From: Aquibium pacificus
GTDB lineage: Bacteria; Pseudomonadota; Alphaproteobacteria; Rhizobiales; Rhizobiaceae
Reading direction: 5' to 3'
Assembly (NCBI RefSeq): GCF_040839445.1
Contig: NZ_JBDPGJ010000008.1
Coordinates: forward strand, 124,001 to 188,000
DNA: 64,000 nt
Part shown: one piece after another, positions 32,712-39,373 of the stretch
How positions within the stretch are numbered: the stretch's first letter is position 1
Layout of the letters: every line of letters starts with the position of its first letter
Position numbers and translations under genes: made by a program
The notes under the pieces: generated by a model
The model's input: the letters and a program-made list of their open reading frames with translations, nothing else
Databases searched by the model: none
What the model was told of the DNA's origin: nothing

Positions 32712-33989
32712 TCAACCTCCGCTTGCGAGCCCGCCAGAACCGAGACGCTGGTTTCTCGCGAAGCCTGCGAGCCTTGCATAGCCGCGCACGACAGCTTCGC
32801 GTTCTTCGTGCGATGCGACCGCTTCGATGTCGCTGAACCCGTCGGGAGCGCGTGCTTCGATCATGTCGATAACGCCCTCAGGGCCTCCTTGGCGGTTGGC
32901 GAGAACTATCCCCGCCGTCGCTGGGCGCCGCTCGGCGTCGTAGGCCGCCAGCGCTGCCTCGACTGAAGCTGAGGAGTTCAAATGACCTACGAGGCTCCTC
33001 GCGTCGAGGATAGCCTGGCTCGCCCCGTTGGACCCGACCGGATACATCGGATGTGCCGCGTCGCCCAGCAGCGTCACTGCTCCGAATGACCAGCGGGACA
33101 AGGGGTCACGATCGCAATTGGGATACTCATAGAAGTCGCCAGTGGCTTCAATGATGCGCGCAGGGTCAACGAAATCCAGGCTGAACCGGTCGCGGACGAA
33201 AGGCAGTACGTCGGCGAGAACGCCTGGCCGGCTCCAGTTCTCCGAACGTCGCGGCGCCGACCCGGTTTCTCCGGTCTTCGCCATCACCGCCCAGTTGGTC
33301 AGGCGCATGCCGGGCTGCCCGGATTCCGTTCCGATCGGATAGAACACGAACTTGGCGAAGTTGCCGCCGGCGATCGCCATGGTTCGGCCGTCGCGCCATT
33401 GCGGCCAGATCGTACATCCCCGCCAAAGCATCACGCCGTTCCAGATCGGCGCACCTTCATCGGGGTAGAGCCGGGCGCGAACCGCCGAATGGATACCATC
33501 TGCCCCAATCAACAGGTCACCGTGAGCGGTTTTGCACGCGCCGTCCCGATCCGACAGTTGTACAGACACTCCATCCGCTGACTGCTCGAAACCGTCCACC
33601 TGCCAGCTGGTGTGCACGGCTTCGATGCCGAGCCGCGCGACAACGGTCCGATGAATGAGGCCCAAAAGTCTGCCGCGATGGATGCTGATTTGCGGATAAT
33701 CGTAGCCGGCGTAGGCACCGCGCAATTCCTGCCAAACAACCTGTCCGAGACGGTTAGCGTAGATCAGTTCATGCGTGCGGATGCCGGCCGCATCCAGATC
33801 CGCCAGCAAACCCAGTTCGGTCAAAGCCTCGACAGCATGCGGTAGCATGTTGATCCCGACGCCGAGTTCACGGACTTCCTCGGCCCGTTCGAATATCTCG
33901 ACGTCGATGCCAGCCCTGTGAAGATACAAAGCCGTCGCCATGCCGCCAATGCCGCCTCCGGCGATCAGCGCTTTCATGTCGATGCTCAC
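32712..33989 (-). CDS. FAD-dependent monooxygenase (PhzS/salicylate hydroxylase-like)
   Basis: A 425-residue class A flavoprotein monooxygenase. The FAD motif IAGGGIGGMATALYLHRAGI is followed by the second FAD signature LLIGADGIHSAVRARL and the GD motif VTLLGDAAHPMYPVGSNGAS. The closest recalled type is the PhzS-like flavin-dependent oxidoreductase group that hydroxylates aromatic acids. Either ATG at 33989 or 33977 may be used; the second gives MKALIAGG. The gene is first in an operon with the BBE-family oxidase, and a 35-bp operator lies 41 bases upstream of the start. Together the two enzymes suggest oxidative breakdown of an aromatic compound. Confidence 0.9.
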   Translation of the reverse strand: MSIDMKALIAGGGIGGMATALYLHRAGIDVEIFERAEEVRELGVGINMLPHAVEALTELGLLADLDAAGIRTHELIYANRLGQVVWQELRGAYAGYDYPQISIHRGRLLGLIHRTVVARLGIEAVHTSWQVDGFEQSADGVSVQLSDRDGACKTAHGDLLIGADGIHSAVRARLYPDEGAPIWNGVMLWRGCTIWPQWRDGRTMAIAGGNFAKFVFYPIGTESGQPGMRLTNWAVMAKTGETGSAPRRSENWSRPGVLADVLPFVRDRFSLDFVDPARIIEATGDFYEYPNCDRDPLSRWSFGAVTLLGDAAHPMYPVGSNGASQAILDARSLVGHLNSSASVEAALAAYDAERRPATAGIVLANRQGGPEGVIDMIEARAPDGFSDIEAVASHEEREAVVRGYARLAGFARNQRLGSGGLASGG

Positions 33990-34030
33990 TTGCTTGTTTG
34001 GTTCAGTTACACGCTATCCGCGGGCATCCA

Positions 34031-34065
34031 TGGCGAAAATGACAAAGAAGTCTGTTTTTCCGCCA
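34031..34065. promoter_or_regulatory. 35-bp inverted-repeat operator, copy 3 (flavoenzyme operon)
   Basis: Outer arms TGGCG and CGCCA, with AAAA/TTTT continuation, enclose the same ATGACAA core as copy 2. The length is again exactly 35 bases. It lies 41 bases from the monooxygenase start and far from the other flanking gene, which ends towards it, so it can only serve the flavoenzyme operon. Confidence 0.6.
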
Positions 34066-34193
34066 GAATGAGCCGGACACGGGTATGCGTGCCCGGCTTC
34101 AGTCTCCTCGTGGTGCGGTCGCTCAAAGCGTCATTTGTTCAGGCTGGCTACGCCATGTGACCGACAGTGGCGCCCGCATCGGCCATGACCGGT

Positions 34194-34619
34194 TCATGCA
34201 GCAGTCCGCTGCACCTCGACGTAGCGTTTGAAGCTGTCGAGTATGGCCTGCCACCCGGCGCGCTGCTGCTCGATCGAGTTCTCGGTTTCCGGATCGAACG
34301 CAACGCTGACCCGCACGCCGTCGGCTTCGGGCATGAATTCCACTTTGGCATGACGATCGCCGAAGTCGTATTCGATCAGCCTGTGCGGCTCGATTTTCGT
34401 GTAGGTTCCGGCAAAGTCGAAACCCATGCTGCCGTCCTTGGCCTCCATCCGCGAGGAAAAGAGGCCGCCTTCGCGCAGGTCGACGGTCGCGGACGGCGTG
34501 TGCCAATCCTCGGACGGCGAGTTCCACCGGATGATGTCTTCGGGGGTGGTGTAGGCGTTCCAGACCGTCGCCACGGGCGCGGCGACGGTCGTTTCGATGG
34601 TGATCGGTTGAGTTGTCAT
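34194..34619 (-). CDS. SRPBCC-domain protein (AHSA1/START-like)
   Basis: A 141-residue protein of the AHSA1 group. It begins TIETTVAAPVATVWNAYTTP, contains DIIRWNSPSEDWHTPSATVD and ends EQQRAGWQAILDSFKRYVE, the last helix of the helix-grip fold. These domains bind hydrophobic ligands; no catalytic residue is obvious. It lies 49 bases downstream of a second SRPBCC gene on the same strand, so the two are probably expressed together from the ECF42-like promoter at 35.2 kb. Confidence 0.9.
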   Translation of the reverse strand: MTTQPITIETTVAAPVATVWNAYTTPEDIIRWNSPSEDWHTPSATVDLREGGLFSSRMEAKDGSMGFDFAGTYTKIEPHRLIEYDFGDRHAKVEFMPEADGVRVSVAFDPETENSIEQQRAGWQAILDSFKRYVEVQRTAA

Positions 34620-34668
34620 CGGACAGGTTCCTGTGATTGAATTGCGGGCTGTCAGGAGGGAACCCGAC

Positions 34669-35112
34669 TTACTGGTTGATCTCGGGTTCCACGAGCTTCG
34701 CGAGCTTCTGCAGGCTGTCCTGCCAGCCGAGATAGCAGGCTTCCAGCGGGATCACCTCGGGCACGCCGTCCTGCACGACGGACATCTCGGTGCCGACCGA
34801 GACGGCCTTCAGCACCACCGTGACCTTCATCTCGCCGGGAAGGTTGGGGTCGTCGAACCGATCCGTGTAGACGAGCCGTTCGCCCGGAACGAGCTCCTTG
34901 TATTCGCCGCCGAAGGAATGGCTGTTGCCGGTCGTGAAGTTGCGGAACGACATACGGTGCATGCCGCCGACCTTTGCATCCAGCTCATGGACGGTGCAGA
35001 GATAGCCGTAGGGCGGCAGCCAACTGGCCACGGCGTCGGGTTCAAGAAACGCACGATAGACCTTTTCGGGCTTGGCGGCGATGACGCGGTGCAGGCGGAC
35101 AGTGTTGGGCAT
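34669..35112 (-). CDS. SRPBCC-domain protein (AHSA1/START-like)
   Basis: A 147-residue AHSA1-type protein starting VRLHRVIAAKPEKVYRAFLE and continuing DAVASWLPPYGYLCTVHELD. It has the conserved GERLVYTDRFDDPNLPGEM strand pair and the terminal helix GWQDSLQKLAKLVEPE. The fold binds ligands; function is unknown. A ribosome binding site (AAAGGAGAAC) precedes the start. It is the first gene of a two-SRPBCC unit, and a promoter fitting the ECF42 consensus lies 79 bases upstream. Confidence 0.9.
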   Translation of the reverse strand: MPNTVRLHRVIAAKPEKVYRAFLEPDAVASWLPPYGYLCTVHELDAKVGGMHRMSFRNFTTGNSHSFGGEYKELVPGERLVYTDRFDDPNLPGEMKVTVVLKAVSVGTEMSVVQDGVPEVIPLEACYLGWQDSLQKLAKLVEPEINQ

Positions 35113-35190
35113 GATAGTTCTCCTTTCGGATCGGTGTCGTCGTCTGGTTGTCTGTTAGACGAACGGCGTTTCCCGCCGCTCTGTCTTGAA

Positions 35191-35217
35191 GACGAATGGG
35201 CGAACCGCTTTCCGACA
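35191..35217 (-). promoter_or_regulatory. Predicted ECF42-type promoter for the SRPBCC pair
   Basis: Minus-strand TGTCGG (35217-35212), 17-base spacer, CGTC (35194-35191), lying between the TetR gene (which ends at 35275) and the SRPBCC gene starting at 35112. Same geometry as the three other predicted ECF42 sites. Confidence 0.6.
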
Positions 35218-35274
35218 TCGGGCATGGATTTTTTCCGATGCCTCCCGGATGACCGCATATGCATCCGTGGCGGA

Positions 35275-35889
35275 TCAGACGAAGCTGCCGCGCCCCTTCG
35301 CCGGAGCGATGCCATTCCCTGCCCCATCGCCGCCGAGAAGCGTCGAAACGAACCAGCCGAGCCCGTCCTCAACGAACTCCTGGACCGGAACCTTGGGGTC
35401 GAAAGCCCACCACAGCAGTGCACCCTGCCACTGAGCAGCCATCAGAAGCCCGATACTTTCCGGTACACCGGCGGTTCCTGCGAAGCACTCGTCGAGTACG
35501 GGGCAGAGGCGGGACTTCCATATTGCGCCGCGGGCTCGGAGAACGGGGTCGCGCAGGTCCTCGCGCAAAAGCAGCAGTCCCTCGGCGTATTCTTCGATCC
35601 CGCCATATTGCGCCGACAGTCCTACGAGCAGGTCGATCGCTCCGGCAGGCGTTCTCGGGATCGAGGATGCAAGGGCCTCGGTCTGCGCATCCAGCCCGTC
35701 CCAGGCGTGCAGAACGGTTTGCCTGACCAGGTTCGGCTTGTTCGCGAACCTCTGGACGAGCGTTGCTGAGGATAGTCCACACGATTCCGCAAGCGCCGCG
35801 AAGGTCAGTGCGTCTGGGCCACGCGCATGCATCACATGCAGCGCCGCGTCCAAGACATCCTCATCAGACAGCTTCTTTGGTCGTGGCAT
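35275..35889 (-). CDS. TetR-family transcriptional regulator
   Basis: A 204-residue repressor-type protein. The N-terminal HTH is clear: LSDEDVLDAALHVMHARGPD followed by TFAALAESCGLSSATLVQRF. The C-terminal ligand domain contains an aromatic stretch (QWQGALLWWAFDPK). It is divergent from an SDR gene across 131 bases; a perfect 8-bp inverted repeat sits in that spacer. It probably represses the SDR gene and itself; the inducer is unknown. Confidence 0.92.
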   Translation of the reverse strand: MPRPKKLSDEDVLDAALHVMHARGPDALTFAALAESCGLSSATLVQRFANKPNLVRQTVLHAWDGLDAQTEALASSIPRTPAGAIDLLVGLSAQYGGIEEYAEGLLLLREDLRDPVLRARGAIWKSRLCPVLDECFAGTAGVPESIGLLMAAQWQGALLWWAFDPKVPVQEFVEDGLGWFVSTLLGGDGAGNGIAPAKGRGSFV

Positions 35890-35948
35890 CTCGATCCTTT
35901 GTCATGACGGCCGGCCGACCCATCGCAGGGTGACCTTTGACTCTTTTT

Positions 35949-35972
35949 TTATAACCGAGTATTTGGTTATAA
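35949..35972. promoter_or_regulatory. Inverted-repeat operator between TetR and SDR genes
   Basis: TTATAACC, eight bases, GGTTATAA: a perfect 8-bp dyad in an AT-rich island within GC-rich DNA, 60 bases from the TetR start and 49 bases from the SDR start. Size and position fit a TetR-dimer operator controlling both divergent genes. Confidence 0.65.
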
Positions 35973-36020
35973 ACAATATTCACTGAAGCTCTTACTGCCC
36001 GGGTCAGCCAAGGAGGCTGC

Positions 36021-36929
36021 ATGTCACTCAAAGGAAGAGTCGCGCTCGTGGCAGGTGCAACGCGCGGCGCGGGACGGGGCATCGCCATCGAACTCGGTGC
36101 TGCAGGCGCGACGGTCTATGTAACCGGGCGCACGACCCGCACGCACCGCTCGGAGTACGATCGCCCGGAGACAATCGAGGAAACGGCGGAACAGGTGGCT
36201 GCGGCCGGCGGCGAAGGAATTGCCGTCCAGGTCGACCATCTCGTGTCCCATGAGGTTTCCGACCTCATCGCGCGGATTAGGAAAGCCCACGGACGTCTCG
36301 ACATCCTCGTCAACGACGTCTGGGGCGGCGAAAAGCTATTCGAGTGGAACAAGCCGGTCTGGGAACACGATCTCGACAACGGGCTGCGGCTGCTCGATCT
36401 CGGCGTGCGAACGCATCTGATCACTGCCCACCATGCGCTGCCGCTGATGATCGAGCAACCCGGCGGACTACTGGTCGAGGTGACGGACGGAACGGCGCAG
36501 TACAACGCCGTGAACTATCGCAACAACCCGTTCTACGATCTCGCCAAGATTTCGGTGAACCGCATGGGCTGGGTGCATGCGAGGGATCTTGAAAAGCACG
36601 GCGCCACCTCCGTTTCGCTGACGCCGGGCTGGCTGCGTTCGGAAATGATGCTGGAAGCTTTCGGCGTCACCGAGGACACCTGGCGCGATGCGACCGCGCA
36701 GGTTCCTCATTTCGCCATTTCCGAAACGCCGCGCTTCGTCGGCCGCGCCGTCGCCGCGCTTGCCTCAGATCCCGACCGGGGACGCTGGAACGGACAGTCG
36801 CTGTCGAGCGGCGGTCTGGCGCAAATCTATGGATTCACCGATCTCGACGGCTCGCAACCCGACGCCTGGCGCTATCTTGTCGAGGTTCAAGACGTAGGTA
36901 AGCCGGCGGACACGACAGGATACCGCTAG
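36021..36929 (+). CDS. SDR-family oxidoreductase
   Basis: A 302-residue SDR of the long, atypical kind. Cofactor motif LVAGATRGAGRGIAIELGAA, an Arg pair (TGRTTRTHRSEYDRPE) after the second strand that favours NADP(H), then LDILVNDVWGG. The catalytic region is unusual: the usual Ser is replaced by a Thr-containing EVTDGTAQYNAVNYRNN, and Tyr and Lys are in NPFYDLAKISVNRM. The same layout occurs in the SDR group formerly annotated as hydroxyacid dehydrogenase-like proteins. It is divergent from the TetR gene and overlaps the convergent HxlR gene by four bases. Substrate unknown. Confidence 0.9.
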   Translation: MSLKGRVALVAGATRGAGRGIAIELGAAGATVYVTGRTTRTHRSEYDRPETIEETAEQVAAAGGEGIAVQVDHLVSHEVSDLIARIRKAHGRLDILVNDVWGGEKLFEWNKPVWEHDLDNGLRLLDLGVRTHLITAHHALPLMIEQPGGLLVEVTDGTAQYNAVNYRNNPFYDLAKISVNRMGWVHARDLEKHGATSVSLTPGWLRSEMMLEAFGVTEDTWRDATAQVPHFAISETPRFVGRAVAALASDPDRGRWNGQSLSSGGLAQIYGFTDLDGSQPDAWRYLVEVQDVGKPADTTGYR

Positions 36930-37429
36930 AGGCGCCCGGTGACTCGGTCGGCCACCACCGCCAGATAGGCCTCGGTCAATTCCCGGATCACCGAACGTTG
37001 CGGCGGCTGGGCGCCGAGATGCAGGCTGCGCAGCTCGGCCATGAACGCCTCCCACATCTCCGGACCGCCTTCTTCAAGCAGTTGCGCGCGGATCGAGAGT
37101 TCCCGCGTCGCAGGCGTGAAGCGCCGGCCCCAGGCGCCCATCTGGGCGATGAGCGGTACGAGCTGAATCGCCGGCTCGGTGAGACTGTAGACCGTCTTCT
37201 GCTTGTGCGCCGGGTCGGCACTGGTCGACAGCAGGCCCGCTTCGGTCAGCTTCTTCAGCCGGTCGGCCAGGATGTTCGAGGCGATGCCCTCCTCGGAATT
37301 GTTGAGCAGGTCGCGATAGTGCCGCCGATTGCCGAACATGATGTCGCGGATGACGATCAGGCTCCAGCGGTCGCCGAGCATCTCGAGCGTCAGGTTGATC
37401 GGGCATCCGGACCGGATCGGCTTGTCCAT
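36926..37429 (-). CDS. HxlR-family transcriptional regulator
   Basis: A 167-residue winged-helix regulator. It starts MDKPIRSGCPINLTLEMLGD, with the Cys at position 9 found in many redox- or electrophile-sensing HxlR proteins, and continues RWSLIVIRDIMFGNRRHYRD, then GIASNILADRLKKLTEAGLL. A C-terminal extension of about 50 residues is longer than in the shortest members. It is divergent from the DHFR-family gene at 37517; two copies of AACTGCTTGCAA lie between them and are its probable binding sites. The convergent SDR gene overlaps its end by four bases. Confidence 0.93.
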   Translation of the reverse strand: MDKPIRSGCPINLTLEMLGDRWSLIVIRDIMFGNRRHYRDLLNNSEEGIASNILADRLKKLTEAGLLSTSADPAHKQKTVYSLTEPAIQLVPLIAQMGAWGRRFTPATRELSIRAQLLEEGGPEMWEAFMAELRSLHLGAQPPQRSVIRELTEAYLAVVADRVTGRL

Positions 37430-37443
37430 GCAGGGTCTCCGTA

Positions 37444-37492
37444 AACTGCTTGCAATATAGGTACAGTTTTGATAGAACGCAACTGCTTGCAA
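37444..37492. promoter_or_regulatory. Direct-repeat operator candidate of the HxlR regulator
   Basis: AACTGCTTGCAA occurs at 37444-37455 and again at 37481-37492, a perfect 12-base direct repeat with a 37-base period (start to start). Each copy contains the palindrome TTGCAA. The pair fills the 87-base spacer between the HxlR gene and the divergent DHFR-family gene, consistent with two regulator dimers on one DNA face at about 3.5 helical turns. Inferred role. Confidence 0.55.
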
Positions 37493-37516
37493 ATTGCATA
37501 CAGAAAGGACACGGTC

Positions 37517-38158
37517 ATGACCAAGGTTATCGTTTCGGGTTTTTCGCTTTCCGTCGACGGCTACGGCGCCGGGCCCGGCCAGAGCCTCGAAGACCCGCTC
37601 GGCAAGCGCGGCGAGGAGCTGCATACGTGGATGGTCGAGACGGCCATGTTTCACGATATGCTGGGTAAGGACGGCGGCTCGCGGGGCGTCGACAACGACT
37701 ACGCAACCCGCTCAATGGAGGGGTTCGGCGCCTTCATAATGGGCCGGAACATGTTCGGTCCGATCCGCGACGACTGGCCGGATGACAAGTGGAAAGGCTG
37801 GTGGGGCGACAATCCGCCGTATCACGCCCCGACCTTCGTACTCACTCACCATCCGCGCGGCCCCGTCGAGATGGAGGGCGGCACGGTCTTTCACTTCGTG
37901 ACGGACGGGATTGGGGCCGCGCTCGAACGGGCCAAAGAGGCGGCCGGGGAAAGGAACGTGAAGATCGGCGGCGGCGTCTCGACCGTCCGCCAGTATCTTC
38001 AGGCTGGACTGGTCGACGAGATGCATCTCGCCATTTCGCCCGTAGTGTTCGGCAACGGCGAGGCGCTGTTCGCAGGCATAGACCTGCCGGCTCTCGGCTT
38101 TTCCGTCACCGAACATGCCGCGACTGACGCAGCGACCCACATCGTACTCGCCAGATAG
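37517..38158 (+). CDS. Dihydrofolate reductase-family protein (RibD C-terminal domain)
   Basis: A 213-residue single-domain protein with the RibD_C/DHFR-like fold. Key segments: VIVSGFSLSVDGYGAGPGQS at the N-terminus, EGFGAFIMGRNMFGPI in the centre, and RNVKIGGGVSTVRQYLQAGL followed by VDEMHLAISPVVFGNGEALF. The family is thought to reduce a pterin-like or other NADPH substrate, but members are mostly uncharacterised and this is not a housekeeping FolA. It is first in a likely operon with a YCII protein and a second DHFR-family gene, and is controlled from the promoter region shared with the divergent HxlR gene. Confidence 0.9.
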   Translation: MTKVIVSGFSLSVDGYGAGPGQSLEDPLGKRGEELHTWMVETAMFHDMLGKDGGSRGVDNDYATRSMEGFGAFIMGRNMFGPIRDDWPDDKWKGWWGDNPPYHAPTFVLTHHPRGPVEMEGGTVFHFVTDGIGAALERAKEAAGERNVKIGGGVSTVRQYLQAGLVDEMHLAISPVVFGNGEALFAGIDLPALGFSVTEHAATDAATHIVLAR

Positions 38159-38175
38159 ACAAAGGAGGTCGCATC

Positions 38176-38499
38176 ATGCCGAAATTCGTCACCATCGGAT
38201 ACGGCGACCGGGCCGGTTACGAACGCACACCACAGCCGGTGAGGGACGCCGCGCATGCTCACGACGCCAGGCTGGTTTCGCAAGGCGCGCTGATCGGTAT
38301 CGCCGGCGCGCCGGTGCAGGTGCGCAATCATCAGGCGGCCGGAATGGAAACGCGCGACGGCCCGTTCATGTCCTCTGATTTGCCGATCGCAGGTTTCGCG
38401 GTGATCGAGGCCGCCAGCCTGGAAGAGGCCATCGAGAAGGTCTCGCAGGTCCCCTGCGCCGTCGCCCACGGCGTGGTCGAAGTCTGGCCATTGAAGTAG
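38176..38499 (+). CDS. YCII-related DGPF-type protein
   Basis: A 107-residue protein, MPKFVTIGYGDRAGYERTPQ at the start, with RDGPFMSSDLPIAGFAVIEA carrying the DGPF motif of the YCII family. It is 17 bases downstream of the DHFR-family gene and 29 bases upstream of a second one, with a good ribosome binding site (AAAGGAGG). A second DGPF protein is encoded next to the ECF42 sigma factor at 29 kb; the two differ clearly in sequence. Function unknown. Confidence 0.85.
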   Translation: MPKFVTIGYGDRAGYERTPQPVRDAAHAHDARLVSQGALIGIAGAPVQVRNHQAAGMETRDGPFMSSDLPIAGFAVIEAASLEEAIEKVSQVPCAVAHGVVEVWPLK

Positions 38500-38528
38500 C
38501 CGTTCATCACTGTAGAGGGAGAAAGGAA

Positions 38529-39054
38529 ATGGCAAAGCTCATATTCGGTATGAACGTGTCGCTGGACGGCTATGTCGACCACATGAGGTTTCAGCCGGAC
38601 CCCACGCTCTTTCGCCATTTCATTGGCGAGGCCGAGGGCCAGGTGGGCAGCATCTACGGTCGCAACATGTATGAGATCATGCGGTACTGGGACGAGGACC
38701 ACACCGACTGGGAGCCGGAGGGCGCGGCCTTCGCGGCGGCCTGGCGGAAGCAGACGAAATGGGTCGTCTCGCGCACCCTTAATCGGCCCCAACGCAAGGC
38801 TTGTTGAGGATGACCTAGAAGGCGCGGTTCGCCAGTTGAAGACCGAGCGCGACGGGGAGATCGAGGTTGCCGGTCCGAACCTGGCGCGAAGCCTCACCGA
38901 CCTCGGCCTGATCGACGAATACCGAATTTACCTTCACCCCGTCGTCCTCGGCCACGGCGCGCCCTACTTCGCCGGACCCCGGCCGCCGCTGCGACTGCTC
39001 TCGCATGAACGGATTGGCGAAAACGTGGTCAGGTTGGCCTACGTTCCCGCATGA
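38529..39054 (+). pseudogene. Dihydrofolate reductase-family gene with an internal frameshift
   Basis: The first part, from ATG 38529, reads MAKLIFGMNVSLDGYVDHMR and stays in frame to about 38780 (QTKWVVSRTL). It then reaches a stop at 38807. The remainder of the family, GPNARLVEDDLEGAVRQLK and DEYRIYLHPVVLGHGAPYF, continues in another frame to 39054. One single-base change near 38780-38790 (around CACCCTTAATC) would restore a protein of about 174 residues. It is either a recent inactivation or a sequencing error. A ribosome binding site (GGGAGAAAGG) is intact. Confidence 0.75.
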
Positions 39055-39373
39055 TCTCCCCCGTTCGATGGTGCCGATTGACAGCGCTGCCCGGCCACCA
39101 GCCGGCTCCCGGCGTCGAGGCGGTCCACACATTGGTCTGCGCGACCTGAGGATTGTGCCCCATCGCGCGGCGGGTTCAGGTCGCCGTTGCCTTCGACAGG
39201 CTGCTGCGGGCTCCGGATTTCCACGGTTTCGCCGGAGAAGAGCATGAAAGGCGCTTCGCGGTGACAGCGCGCCATCTCCTCGCCTATGTCCTCGCGACCA
39301 TGGAGATCGCCGCCGCCGACGGCGCCGCATCGGCCGCCTTCCGCGCGAAGCGCGGCCGCCGACGTCGCCCGGC
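39055..39373. other. Intergenic region, no gene assigned
   Basis: A 319-base gap between the frameshifted DHFR-family gene and the end of the RND pump gene. The stretch near 39195-39245, with CTTCGACAGGCTGCTGCGGG, looks like repetitive intergenic sequence seen in related genomes, but I cannot confirm it. No convincing reading frame, hairpin with T-run or RNA gene was found. Confidence 0.4.

Noticed and set aside
39039..39373. Open frame extending over the gap beside the RND gene
   Set aside because: It is a continuation of an antisense or alternative frame of the pump gene and shows no domain.
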